The notes under the pieces are model-generated. The model saw nothing but the letters and a program-made list of their open reading frames with translations. It searched no databases and was not told the origin of the DNA. From DASYKS01 sp031404815 (GTDB taxonomy: Bacteria > Acidobacteriota > Thermoanaerobaculia > Multivoradales > UBA5704), in assembly GCA_031404815.1 (NCBI GenBank), contig JANNIH010000005.1, forward strand, positions 1 to 64,000: 64,000 nucleotides of DNA, written 5' to 3'. Each line of letters begins with the position of its first letter. The stretch's first letter is position 1. This document shows, piece by piece, positions 33,777 through 42,423 of this stretch. A program made the position numbers and the translations under genes.

Positions 33777-34924
33777 CCGTGACCCTTGAGCACGCCGCGG
33801 GCGATCACCAGGCGCTGGATCTCGCTCGTGCCCTCGCCGATTGTGCAGATCTTCGCGTCGCGGTAGTACTTCTCGGCCCGGTAGTCCTTGATGAAGCCGT
33901 AGCCACCGTGGATCTGGACGCCGCGCTCGGAGCAGAACACGGCGGCCTCCCCGGCGTAGAGCTTCGCTTCGGAGGCGAGCTGCGAGAACTTCTGGCCCCG
34001 ATCGTTCGCCTCGGCGGCGGCGTAGGTGAGAATCTCGGCGGCGGCGATCTTGGTCGCCATCTCGGCGAGGTGGAACTGCACGGCCTGGAACGAAGCGATC
34101 GGCTTGCCGAACTGTTCGCGCTCCTTGGCGTACTTGAGCGCCGTCTCGTAGGCGCCGATCGCGGTGCCGAGGCCGAGTGCCGCGATCGAGATCCGCCCGC
34201 CGTCGAGGATCGCGAGCGCCTGCTTGAACCCCTCGCCCGGCGCGCCGAGCAGGTGCTCGTCCGGCACGAAGCAATCTTCGAAGATCACCTCCGCGGTGTC
34301 CGAGGCGCGGATGCCGAGCTTGTTCTCCTTCTTGCCCGGGCGGAAGCCGGCCATCCCCTTTTCGACCACGAACGCGGACATGTGGCTGCCCCGCTTGGCG
34401 TCCGGGTCGGTCACGGCCATCACGACGCAGACATCGCCCACCGAGCCGTGGGTGCAGAACGCCTTCGAACCGTTGATCACCCAGCCGCCATCGACCTTCT
34501 TGGCGTGGGTCCGCGCGGCGGCGGCATCCGAGCCGGAGCCCGCTTCGGTCAAGCCCCAGGCGGCGATCTTTTCGCCACTCGCGAGCGGGGTCACCCAGCG
34601 CTTCCGCTGCTCCGGAGTCCCAAACTTGTAGATGTGGTTGGTGCCGAGCGAATTGTGGGCGGCGATCGAGATACCCACCGACGGATCGACCTTCGACAGC
34701 TCGGTGATGATCAAGACGTATTCGAGATAGCCGAGCCCGGCGCCGCCGTACTCCTCGGGGAAGATGACGCCCAGAAAACCGAGTTCGCCGGCCTTCTTGA
34801 TCACCGCCAGGGGGAATTTCTGCTGCTCGTCAATCTCGTCGACGATTGGGTCGACCTCGCGCAGCGCGAACTCGCGCGCGGTGTCGCGGATCTGGACCTG
34901 CTCGGCCGAAAGGGCGAAATCCAA
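33773..34924 (-). CDS. Acyl-CoA dehydrogenase (FAD)
   Basis: A 383-aa protein. FALSAEQVQIRDTAREFALREVDP, GFLGVIFPEEYGGAGLGYLEYVLIITELSKVD, GLTEAGSGSDAAAARTHA (FAD and substrate contacts), AFQAVQFHLAEMATKIAAAE and the catalytic-base region YRAEKYYRDAKICTIGEGTSEIQRLVIAR (Glu in GEGTSE). It oxidises an acyl-CoA to the enoyl-CoA. Linkage with meaB-mce suggests a short/branched-chain acyl-CoA such as isobutyryl- or 2-methylbutyryl-CoA, as inference. Confidence 0.95.
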   Translation of the reverse strand: MDFALSAEQVQIRDTAREFALREVDPIVDEIDEQQKFPLAVIKKAGELGFLGVIFPEEYGGAGLGYLEYVLIITELSKVDPSVGISIAAHNSLGTNHIYKFGTPEQRKRWVTPLASGEKIAAWGLTEAGSGSDAAAARTHAKKVDGGWVINGSKAFCTHGSVGDVCVVMAVTDPDAKRGSHMSAFVVEKGMAGFRPGKKENKLGIRASDTAEVIFEDCFVPDEHLLGAPGEGFKQALAILDGGRISIAALGLGTAIGAYETALKYAKEREQFGKPIASFQAVQFHLAEMATKIAAAEILTYAAAEANDRGQKFSQLASEAKLYAGEAAVFCSERGVQIHGGYGFIKDYRAEKYYRDAKICTIGEGTSEIQRLVIARGVLKGHG

Positions 34925-35122
34925 GGCGCTCTCCTAATCTCCCGGCCAGCGGGTAAGAATCGGCCCGAAAGCCGGGACTCAATCGAGCCGCGATGCTATC
35001 GCGCGGGCTACGGCGGCGCCAATCCCGGCGCGGCTACGGATCAGGCGAAGTCACCAACGCCAATCCTCGCCGTTCGCCGCAGCACCGGGATTTCCGTCGA
35101 TACGGCCGCGGAGCGAGCGGGC

Positions 35123-35313
35123 ATGTCGGAACAGGCGTGGCTCCGCCGAGCCATCGAACACGGTCTGCGCTACGGAGTCCCTCGTGAAACCCCTCTAGCT
35201 CGCCTGGCGGCGCTCTCGGCGCCCACCGCGGACATCGACGAAATGATCGCCAAAATTGAAGCGGATCGGCTTTGAAGGTCTTTCTCGACTCCAATATTCC
35301 GATGTACGACTAG
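35123..35313 (+). pseudogene. VapBC-like remnant: short antitoxin piece plus 13-codon PIN start
   Basis: From ATG 35123, MSEQAWLRRAIEHGLRYGVP...MIAKIEADRL (50 aa) looks like the C-terminal two-thirds of a VapB/RHH antitoxin; the frame upstream (RRSTGISVDTAAERAG) holds the rest, without a start. Its stop overlaps TTG 35272, which opens KVFLDSNIPMYD, the first strand of a PIN toxin with its catalytic Asp, cut by TAG at 35311. The toxin is dead. Confidence 0.6.
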
Positions 35314-35409
35314 GACATCTTCCACTCGCCCAGAAACTGCGCCCCGAGCACGGCTTCGCCGTGGGTGCCGACTCAGCGGCCCCACGGCGAAGTACGGGAT
35401 CGGATCGCT

Positions 35410-35601
35410 TTAGTGGGGGAGGTAGTGCGGATCGCAGACCTGCGCGAAGCAGGTGTTCTGGCAGGTGCCGCCGCAGCTGACGTTGCAGGTGAAGAACGAA
35501 CAAAAACAGGTCCCCACGGTCAGGCCGCCGTCCGCCGCCGAGGTCTCGGTCGGGTTCAAGTTGCGCAGGGTGGTGCGGTTGAGCTGGAGCTTCTTTTTCA
35601 C
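35410..35601 (-). CDS. Cys-rich RiPP precursor, class I lanthipeptide-like leader
   Basis: A 63-aa peptide from GTG 35601. The leader KKKLQLNRTTLRNL matches the 'KxLxLxxxTLRxL' class I lanthipeptide/pinensin-type precursor leader. A Gly-Gly-like cut site (ADGGLT) follows near residue 27, then a core with seven Cys and several Ser/Thr: C-x-C-x4-C-x3-C-x3-C-x3-C-x4-C. No LanB/LanC, radical SAM or transporter gene is in the window, so it is an orphan precursor. The start is chosen from the leader pattern; the Shine-Dalgarno site is weak. It could alternatively be a small metal-binding protein. Confidence 0.65.
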   Translation of the reverse strand: MKKKLQLNRTTLRNLNPTETSAADGGLTVGTCFCSFFTCNVSCGGTCQNTCFAQVCDPHYLPH

Positions 35602-35696
35602 GGCGGGCTCGCTTTCTCCAGAGAGTTCCGGACGGTCCGGGCGGCGCGTCCATTCCACCGCCTCAGATGCCAGGACGACCGGGCGAGCCTCCGGTA

Positions 35697-36563
35697 TTAG
35701 ATTTTCGCGTCGGAAATTTCAAACCGCACCCCGTTGCCCGACGGGTCGCGCAGGAACAGCCCGGCACCCTGGGCCTCGACGGGCACCCCGGCCTCGCCCA
35801 GCCACTGCTCCATTCGGTCGAGCGCTCGGCCGTCGGGCAGGCGGATCACGAAATGGCGCAGGCCCGTGGCGTCCGGCGGTGGCGCGGGTGCCCCTTCGCC
35901 CTGCCAGGTGTTCAAGCCCACGCGGTGGTGGTAGCCGCCGGCCGAGACGAACAGCGCCGACGGCCCATAGCGCTGCATGGTTTCGAACCCGAGCACCCCG
36001 ACGTAGAACCGTTCCGCCTCGGCGAGATCGCGGACATGCAAATGGACATGGCCGATCGTCGTTCCGCTCGGCAGGGTCGGGCTTTCCGGCGTGGCGGCAG
36101 CCTGGCCGAGGAGCGCGTCCAGGTCGAGCGGCTCGGTGAACATCGCGAGCTGGCCGTTCGAGCGCGGCCATTCCTCGGATGGGCGATCGCGGTAGATCTC
36201 GATCCCGTTGCCTTCCGGATCGGAGAGGTAGAGCGCTTCGCTCACGCCATGATCGGCCGCGCCCGAGAGCCTCGTCCCGGTCGCCGCGAAGCGCGCGAGC
36301 ACCACGGCGAGATCGCGCCGCTCAGGCAGCAGAATCGCGAAGTGGAACAGCCCGGTGGTGCCGCGCACGGTTCGCGCCGCTCGATGTTCGACCAGCGAGA
36401 GGAGCGGCACCCCCGCGGCCCCGAGGTGGACCGGACCGATATCGGGCCCGGGCAGCCGTTCGAGCCCGATCCGCTGGGCATAGAAGGCGAGGGACTTTTC
36501 GAGATCGCGCACGGTCAATTCGACCGGGCCGACGAAGGTGGCGGCGGGAAGCGGTTCGCTCAT
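35697..36563 (-). CDS. VOC-family protein, CatE-like catechol-2,3-dioxygenase/glyoxalase
   Basis: A 288-aa protein with two VOC modules: VGPVELTVRDLEKSLAFYAQRIGLE (about 12-36) and IGHVHLHVRDLAEAERFYVGVLGFE (about 173-197), with ALYLSDPEGNGIEIYRDRP and LFLRDPSGNGVRFEI closing each. Metal ligands His (HVHLHV), His (GYHHRVGLN) and Glu (FEI) are present in the second half. CatE-like enzymes are dioxygenases of uncharacterised aromatic substrates. It is divergent from the GIY-YIG gene. Confidence 0.82.
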   Translation of the reverse strand: MSEPLPAATFVGPVELTVRDLEKSLAFYAQRIGLERLPGPDIGPVHLGAAGVPLLSLVEHRAARTVRGTTGLFHFAILLPERRDLAVVLARFAATGTRLSGAADHGVSEALYLSDPEGNGIEIYRDRPSEEWPRSNGQLAMFTEPLDLDALLGQAAATPESPTLPSGTTIGHVHLHVRDLAEAERFYVGVLGFETMQRYGPSALFVSAGGYHHRVGLNTWQGEGAPAPPPDATGLRHFVIRLPDGRALDRMEQWLGEAGVPVEAQGAGLFLRDPSGNGVRFEISDAKI

Positions 36564-36641
36564 GCGAAGCAGAACCGGCCAGGAGCGCCGGGGATTTCCG
36601 CGGCGCGCGGTCGCTCAAGGGTCGAGATACCATGCCGCCCC

Positions 36642-36896
36642 GTGCCCTTCGTCTACATCCTGCGCTGCTGCGACGGCTCGCTCTACACGGGAGCCGCCGT
36701 CGATCTCGCCAAACGCCTGCGCGAGCACCAGGCGGGCAAAGCCTCGCGCTACACCCGCTCGCGGTTGCCCCTGGCCCTCGCCTGGTCGGTCGAGGTCGAA
36801 ACCTGGAGCGCCGCGTTGCGCGAAGAGCGGCGGATCAAGAAGCTGCGGCGGGTGAAGAAGGAGGAGCTGGTGGTTGAAGGTCCGCACGGAGCGTGA
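36642..36896 (+). CDS. GIY-YIG nuclease family protein (UPF0213-like)
   Basis: An 84-aa protein: PFVYILRCCDGSLYTGAAVDLAKRLREHQAGKASRYTRSRLPLALAWSVEVETWSAALREERRIKKL. The (V)YIL...YTG motif, R-x-x-x-H and catalytic Glu in REERRIKK are those of UPF0213/GIY-YIG single-domain proteins. The start is GTG 36642, since no ATG is in frame. The substrate is unknown (probably structured DNA). Confidence 0.88.
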   Translation: MPFVYILRCCDGSLYTGAAVDLAKRLREHQAGKASRYTRSRLPLALAWSVEVETWSAALREERRIKKLRRVKKEELVVEGPHGA

Positions 36897-36992
36897 CGTT
36901 CAATCCCGGTTCGGCGAAAAGCGCTTTGCGCGCGGTGCTACGATCCGCGCCACACCACCTGCGCAAACGAAAGACTGCGGATCTCATCGCTC

Positions 36993-39857
36993 ATGCCCGG
37001 CCCGACGGTTTTCCTCTCCTACAGCCACCTCGACGAGGCGTGGAAAGACCGCGTGGTCAAGCACCTCGGCAGCGTCGCCTCTCTCGACCTCTGGGACGAC
37101 CGCAGGATCGGGGCCGGGGCGAACTGGCGCGCCGAGATCGAAACCGCCCTCGCAGCCGCGAGCGCCGCGGTCCTGCTGATCTCGGCTGACTTCCTCTCCT
37201 CCACCTTCATCAAGGACGTGGAGCTACCTACGCTTTTCGCTCGGCGCGCCCGGGAAGGCGTCCGTGTGATCCCGCTCGTCCTGCGCCCTTGCGCCTGGCT
37301 TACCGACCCGTGGCTCTCGACGCTCCAGGGGCGACCGAAGGACGGCAAGCCGCTCGTTGAGGTGGACGAGAATCAGGTCGAGCGCGATCTTTCGGCGCTG
37401 GCCCAGGAGCTCCACGAGCTGTTTCGCGCGGCACCGAGAGCGAAGGCGGAATTCGTGCCGCTTCCGCCCACCATGGTTTCCCTGGCCCGCATGCCGAACA
37501 CCCGCGAATTTCTCTTCGGTCGAGAAGAACAACTCGGCCAGCTTGACAAGGCGTGGGAGGACCCCACAACCCGCGTCGTCACGATCGTAGCCCCCGGCGG
37601 AGTGGGAAAGTCTGCCTTGGTCAACCATTGGCTGGGCCAGATGGACCAGGACCACTACCGCGGCGCGGAGCGCGTCTGGGCTTGGTCGTTTTACTCGCAA
37701 GGATCGAGCGGACAGGCGCAGTCGGCGGAGGAGTTTTTCCGCGAAGCGCTCGCCGAATTCGGAGATCCCGATCCGGGCGCCGGCTCGCCCTTCCAGCGGG
37801 GCGAGCGGCTGGCGAAGATGGTCCGAGACACCCGAACGCTTCTGATTCTCGACGGCCTGGAGCCGTTGCAACACCCTCCCGGCCCGCTCGGTGGAAAACT
37901 CAAGGACCCTGGGCTGGTCGCGCTGCTCAAAAACCTGGCGGCCGGCAACCCTGGTCTCTGTGTGGTGACAACTCGCGAACCGGTCGCGGAGCTTGTGGCG
38001 CGCGAGGCGACCACGGCACCGAAGATCGATCTGCGGACCCTCAGCGACGAAGCCGGGGCCGCACTGTTGCGGGAGCTGGGCGTCCACGGCTCGAAGCAGG
38101 AACTGCGACAAGCCGCTCGCGAGTTCGGTGGCCACTCGCTTGCGATCCTCCTGCTCGGAAATTTCCTTTGTCAGGTCTGCGACGGCGATGTGAAGCAGAG
38201 GGACAAGGTGAAGCTTCTTGAGCAGGACGCAGAGGAGGGTGGACACGCATCACGTGTTCTCGCAGCGTACGAAAGCTGGCTGGGTGAGGGGAAAGAGCTT
38301 TCGATCCTCCGGCTGCTCGGACTGTTCGACCGGCTGGCGGAGGCGGATTCGTTGGAGGCGCTTCGCAGGGAGCCAGCGATTCCGGGATTGACGGAGGCTC
38401 TGTTCTCGCGCGACGAAGACGGCTGGAAGCGGGCGATTGCGCGGCTACGGGATCTGGGTCTCGTGGCTCCTGGTGGAGGCGGTGATGCCCTCGACACTCA
38501 CCCGCTGGTCCGTACCTACTTCGGCGAGCAACTCCGAGCCCGCCACGCCGAAGCCTGGAAGGAAGGCAACCTCCGCCTGTACGAGCACCTCAAAACGAAA
38601 GCGCCTGACCTCCCTGAAACCTTCGCCCAGATGGGGCCGCTCTACGCCGCTGTGATCCACGGATGCCGAGCTGGAAAACAGCCGGAGGCACTCACCGAGG
38701 TATTCAAGCGCCGGATTCAGAGAGGGGCCGAGTTTTACAGCAATAAGATGCTGGGCGCTGTGGGTGCCGAACTCGCCGCGCTCTCTGGTTTCTTCAATCG
38801 ACCATGGGACCAGCCAAACCGCGAACTCACGTCCCGGGATCGTTCAATCCTACTCAATGAAGCCTCACTTGATCTGCGCGCCCTTGGACGATTGGCCGAA
38901 GCGGTAGGTCCGATGCAATCAGGGTTGGAAATGGACGTTCAGGAAGAGAGCTGGCCCAACGCCGCAATCAGCGCCAAGAACCTTAGTGAGCTGACTCTAA
39001 CCCTCGGCGATCTGGCCGAGGCAGTGACCGTGGCCGAAAGAAGTGTCGATTTGGCGGATCGAAGCGGTAACGAGTTCCAGCGCATGTCAAGCCGAACGGC
39101 CCTCGCTGACGCCCTCCACCAAGCGGGCCAGGAAAACGAGAGTGAACGGCTCTTCCGCGAAGCCGAGGCGCTACAGTCCGAGCAGAGGGCCGACTATTCA
39201 CTACTCTCCTCGCTCCAGGGTTACCAATATTGCGACCTGCTTCTCAGCCGAATAGAAACTCGGCTGGCCGAGGTGAAAGTGGGGTTCTACGCCGAGGCCA
39301 CGGGGCAACTCATCGGGGCTACTCAGAGCGTTCTGGAGCGGGCGGAATGGTCCATTCAGATCGCCGCAAGGAAGAGCTTGCTCCTTGACATAGCACTTGC
39401 CCATCTGACCCTCGGTCGAGCCTATTACTTCTCCTTTCTCTTCTACCTGGAATTTCAGCCTGCCGCGGGCGAGGACCCCGCGGCGCTTGCTCAGCACGCT
39501 CGTTCGAAGGCGGCAGAGCACTTGGATCAGGCTGTCGAAGGCCTGCGGTCCGCGGCGACCGAAGAGTTCGTCCCTCGCGGCCTCCTCTCCCGGGCAGTTT
39601 TCTACCGCACACAAGCCGACTACCCCGCCGCGACCACCGACCTGGACGAAGCCCTAGAGATCGCCGAACGTGGCGGGATGCGGCTTCACGAGTGCGACGC
39701 CAACCTCGAATGGGCGCGGCTGTGCCGGGCGATGGACGACCTTCCCGCGGCGCGGGAGCACTTGGCGAAGGCGGCGGCTTTGGTTGCGGCGACCGGGTAT
39801 CACCGACGAGATCGGGAGGTTGCGGCACTGGAGCGGCAGTTGGCGGAGGGGGACTGA
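36993..39857 (+). CDS. TIR-NTPase-TPR (bacterial NLR-like) protein
   Basis: A 954-aa protein. N-terminal TIR domain (1-150): TVFLSYSHLDEAWKD, WDDRRIGAGANW and AAVLLISADFLSSTFIKDVELP with a candidate catalytic Glu77. An NTPase follows: REFLFGREEQLGQLD, P-loop APGGVGKS (200-207), Walker B LLILDGLEPL, and a winged-helix-like segment SILRLLGLFDRL. Residues 600-954 are TPR helical repeats (AAISAKNLSELTLTLGDLAEAV..., RTALADALHQAGQENESERLF...). This is the STAND/NLR layout of TIR-type antiphage and self-killing proteins, where TIR would deplete NAD+. The TPR part has lower GC. No signal peptide. Confidence 0.9.
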   Translation: MPGPTVFLSYSHLDEAWKDRVVKHLGSVASLDLWDDRRIGAGANWRAEIETALAAASAAVLLISADFLSSTFIKDVELPTLFARRAREGVRVIPLVLRPCAWLTDPWLSTLQGRPKDGKPLVEVDENQVERDLSALAQELHELFRAAPRAKAEFVPLPPTMVSLARMPNTREFLFGREEQLGQLDKAWEDPTTRVVTIVAPGGVGKSALVNHWLGQMDQDHYRGAERVWAWSFYSQGSSGQAQSAEEFFREALAEFGDPDPGAGSPFQRGERLAKMVRDTRTLLILDGLEPLQHPPGPLGGKLKDPGLVALLKNLAAGNPGLCVVTTREPVAELVAREATTAPKIDLRTLSDEAGAALLRELGVHGSKQELRQAAREFGGHSLAILLLGNFLCQVCDGDVKQRDKVKLLEQDAEEGGHASRVLAAYESWLGEGKELSILRLLGLFDRLAEADSLEALRREPAIPGLTEALFSRDEDGWKRAIARLRDLGLVAPGGGGDALDTHPLVRTYFGEQLRARHAEAWKEGNLRLYEHLKTKAPDLPETFAQMGPLYAAVIHGCRAGKQPEALTEVFKRRIQRGAEFYSNKMLGAVGAELAALSGFFNRPWDQPNRELTSRDRSILLNEASLDLRALGRLAEAVGPMQSGLEMDVQEESWPNAAISAKNLSELTLTLGDLAEAVTVAERSVDLADRSGNEFQRMSSRTALADALHQAGQENESERLFREAEALQSEQRADYSLLSSLQGYQYCDLLLSRIETRLAEVKVGFYAEATGQLIGATQSVLERAEWSIQIAARKSLLLDIALAHLTLGRAYYFSFLFYLEFQPAAGEDPAALAQHARSKAAEHLDQAVEGLRSAATEEFVPRGLLSRAVFYRTQADYPAATTDLDEALEIAERGGMRLHECDANLEWARLCRAMDDLPAAREHLAKAAALVAATGYHRRDREVAALERQLAEGD

Positions 39858-39923
39858 TGGGAGCCCGAGATCGCATCTTCTTGGCTAGACGACACCGACC
39901 GGCAGTGGTGCTAGAATTGGTGT

Positions 39924-40106
39924 ATGGAAACCGGCACTCAACATGTGGTTCCTCACCCCCGAGGTGGCTGGGTCGTCAGGAAGGGCGGGGCGGTCAGGGC
40001 GACCAAGCATTTCGACACCCGAGAGGCGGCGATTTCCTGGGGCCTAGACGTGAGCATCCGCCAAGGATTGGAGCTGTACATCCACAAGCGCGACGGCACG
40101 GTCTAG
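39924..40106 (+). CDS. DUF2188 small protein
   Basis: A 60-aa protein: QHVVPHPRGGWVVRKGGAVRATKHFDTREAAISWGLDVSIRQGLELYIHKRDGTV matches DUF2188 (HV.P...GGW.V...GA.RA...F.T..EA......A..Q..EL.IH..DG.I) over its full length. These proteins occur beside restriction and stress genes; function unknown. It is probably intact. Confidence 0.85.
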   Translation: METGTQHVVPHPRGGWVVRKGGAVRATKHFDTREAAISWGLDVSIRQGLELYIHKRDGTV

Positions 40107-40140
40107 CGTACGGACTCCTACAGGGGCGGCAGAGCCTAGA

Positions 40141-40440
40141 CCGGACCCTTCATGGCAGCACGAGTTCAGGAAGGCCCTCTCCGATCTCTCCGGCATTGAC
40201 ATCAAGAAGCACGCGAACCAACCCGAGGAAGTCGTGGGCGCGGTGCGGAACTGGTTTGTCGAAACCGCAAAGCGCCGACGAATCGAGAGCCCGACGAAGA
40301 TCTGGTTCTACTTCTCGGACTTCACAGGAGCCTTTTACAAGGCTCGACGGAAAGAGGGCTTCACCGACGACGACCTCAACATGATGCCGGTGCCGGAGTA
40401 CCTCGACTTCATCCAGCGCTGGGTTGCGGAACTGAAATAG
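40141..40440 (+). pseudogene. C-terminal fragment of a conserved hypothetical protein
   Basis: Open frame WQHEFRKALSDLSGIDIKKHANQPEEVVGAVRNWFVETAKRRRIESPTKIWFYFSDFTGAFYKARRKEGFTDDDLNMMPVPEYLDFIQRWV ending at TAG 40438-40440. I recognise 'SGIDIKKH..QPE.VV.AVR.WF' and 'DLDMMPVPEY..FI..W' as the tail of an uncharacterised family. No ATG, GTG or TTG lies between the upstream stop (40051) and 40231, so the N-terminal part is missing. It may still be translated from GTG 40234 (68 aa). Confidence 0.55.
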
Positions 40441-40479
40441 CCCCCGGCCTGCGTCCTTGCCGCAATCGCCTCAAGGCAG

Positions 40480-40713
40480 ATGGAGCCACTCATGCAGAAG
40501 CAGCTCACCGCGATCATCGAACGCGAGGACGGTGGCTACACGGCACTCTGCCCGGAAATGGATATCGCGAGTCAGGGCGAGACTGTTGAGGAGGCCCGAG
40601 AGAATCTTCGTGAAGCGATAGCACTCTTCTCCGAGACCGCCTCGGCCGATGAGATCCACCGGCGTCTCCACGACGAGGTCTACGTGACCCGCTTGGAGGT
40701 AGCTGTTGGGTAG
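40480..40713 (+). CDS. hicB: HicB-like antitoxin, orphan
   Basis: A 77-aa protein: LTAIIEREDGGYTALCPEMDIASQGETVEEARENLREAIALFSETASADEIHRRL is a HicB fold with the ALCPE.D.ASQGET.EEA..NL.EAI.LF motif. ATG 40492 is an alternative start, 4 codons in. No HicA frame follows in the 230-nt gap to the tolC-type gene, so it is orphaned. It may be a stand-alone regulator. Confidence 0.82.
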   Translation: MEPLMQKQLTAIIEREDGGYTALCPEMDIASQGETVEEARENLREAIALFSETASADEIHRRLHDEVYVTRLEVAVG

Positions 40714-40780
40714 GCGTTCCACGCGGCGAATTCGATTCGCAGGCCACTCCGCCGAGCCCTGACTCAAGCGACGCGCAGGC

Positions 40781-40902
40781 GATTCCTGGGACCGCTGGCG
40801 TCCTCGCCGGCGGTTTCCGTTGTCGGAGTACCACTCTGCGTTCGGCTCTCGAGGCCGGTTCGGCATCCGCGCCGCCGAGCCGGCGGCGGTCCCAGGGAAT
40901 CC
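40781..40902. repeat. Long-spaced inverted repeat downstream of the orphan hicB
   Basis: GATTCCTGGGACCGC (40781-40795) is inverted as GCGGTCCCAGGGAATC (40887-40902) with one inserted G, about 90 nt apart. The interval 40714-40947 has no gene. The pair could be the ends of a small non-autonomous element or a stem between the plus-strand antitoxin and minus-strand efflux gene; no target duplication is evident. Confidence 0.4.
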
Positions 40903-40947
40903 TTGGCGCGGCGGGTTCGAGAATCCGGTGCTGCCCCTCGCGGCATC

Positions 40948-42423
40948 TTAAGGCGTGTGTGCCACCGCAACCTCGGCCGCCACCTCCCACCCACCCCCCA
41001 GCGCCTTGAACAAAGCAACCGCCGCCACCAGCTCGTCGCGCCTCGCTTGGGTCCAGGTGAGCTGGGCGACGAATTGGCTGCGTTGGGCGTCTAAGACTTC
41101 GAAGTAGGAGGACTCTCCGGCGTCGTAGCGGAGGTCGGCGAGGTTTCGGGCGCGGCCTAGGGCTTCCACCTGGCGGGCTCGGGCTTCTCGTTCGAGGACT
41201 CCGGTTGCGCGGGCGACCAGGGCATCTTCCACCTCGGCGAAAGCGGTTTGGATCGCTTTTTGGTAGGTGGCTTCGGCCTGTTTTTCGCGGGCGGCGGCGG
41301 CTTCCACCTGGCGGCGGGTGCGGTTGGCGTTCCAGATCGGCTGGAGAACTCCGAGAGCGGCTTGCCAGATTCCGGTTCCGGAGGCGAACAGGTCGGCGAG
41401 GTCGGTGCTTTCCGATCCGGCGTAGCCGGTGAGGGAGATTGAGGGGAAGTAGGCCGCGCGGGCGATGAAGATCCGGGCGTTCGCCGCGATCAGGCGCTGC
41501 TCGGCGGCCACCACGTCGGGTCGGCGGGCGAGCAGCTGCGAGGGCAACCCGACCGGCACTTCCGGCAGGGTCGGGGTTTCGAGCGTACTGCCGGGCCGCT
41601 CGATGTCGCCGCCGAAGCGGCCGAGCAGCACGGTCAAGCGGTTTTCGGTCTGGCGGATCGCCCGAGAAAGGGCGGGAATGGTCGCCTCGGTTGCGGCCAC
41701 TTCGGACTGCGCCTGCGCGAGATCGAGCTCGGAGATGGTTCCGGCGTCGTAGCGGGCGTTTTGCAGCCGGACCGACTCGCCGCGGGTGCCGAGAGTCTCG
41801 CGGGCGATGCTCAGTTGGCGATCGAGCGAGAGCAGATCGAACCAGGCGGTCGCGACTTCCGAAGCGAGGGCCAGCCGTACGTTCTTTCGCCCTTCTTCGG
41901 TCGCCAGCAGCTCCGCGCGCGCGGCTTCGGAAGCGCGCCTGAAGCGCCCCCAGAAGTCGAATTCGTACGAGACGCTCACCGTGGTGCGGAACGAGTTGAA
42001 TTCCAGCGGCACGCCGGGCGGGAACTGACCCGACGCGTTCGAGAAGCGGGTGCGCGAGGCGTTGCCTCCCGCGTTGAGCTCCGGATAGCGCTCGGCGTGG
42101 GCGAAACCGGCGAGCGCCTGCGCCTCTTCGACCCTGGCCGCAGCGGCCGCTAGATCCTGATTGGCGCCGAACGCCTGCTCGATCAAGCGGTCGAGATTGG
42201 GATCGCCGAACAGTTTCCACCAAGCATCCGGCACCGCCGTTTCCGACGTACCCGCACCTTCTGAATAGCCGTCGGGCAGCGCGACCGCCGGGCGTTCGTA
42301 TTGCGTGCGCAGCGAGGCGCAACCACCGAGAAGAGCGACACTCAAACCGAGCGCCGGCACCGCATATCGAACAGCCCGGAGCCTGGAACTTCGGGCCGGG
42401 GCGGAGGGAGAAAAGGGGGTCAT
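40948..42423 (-). CDS. RND efflux outer-membrane lipoprotein (OprM/NodT family)
   Basis: A 491-aa protein. Lipobox LLGGCAS (Cys36) predicts an outer-membrane lipoprotein; the two OEP repeats (LIEQAFGANQDLAAAAARVEEAQALAGFAHAERYPELNAGG; LLARRPDVVAAEQRLIAANARIFIARAAYFPSISLTG) are typical. It forms the exit channel of the tripartite pump. ATG 42423 overlaps the RND gene stop by 4 nt, so it is the last gene of the operon. Confidence 0.94.
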   Translation of the reverse strand: MTPFSPSAPARSSRLRAVRYAVPALGLSVALLGGCASLRTQYERPAVALPDGYSEGAGTSETAVPDAWWKLFGDPNLDRLIEQAFGANQDLAAAAARVEEAQALAGFAHAERYPELNAGGNASRTRFSNASGQFPPGVPLEFNSFRTTVSVSYEFDFWGRFRRASEAARAELLATEEGRKNVRLALASEVATAWFDLLSLDRQLSIARETLGTRGESVRLQNARYDAGTISELDLAQAQSEVAATEATIPALSRAIRQTENRLTVLLGRFGGDIERPGSTLETPTLPEVPVGLPSQLLARRPDVVAAEQRLIAANARIFIARAAYFPSISLTGYAGSESTDLADLFASGTGIWQAALGVLQPIWNANRTRRQVEAAAAREKQAEATYQKAIQTAFAEVEDALVARATGVLEREARARQVEALGRARNLADLRYDAGESSYFEVLDAQRSQFVAQLTWTQARRDELVAAVALFKALGGGWEVAAEVAVAHTP

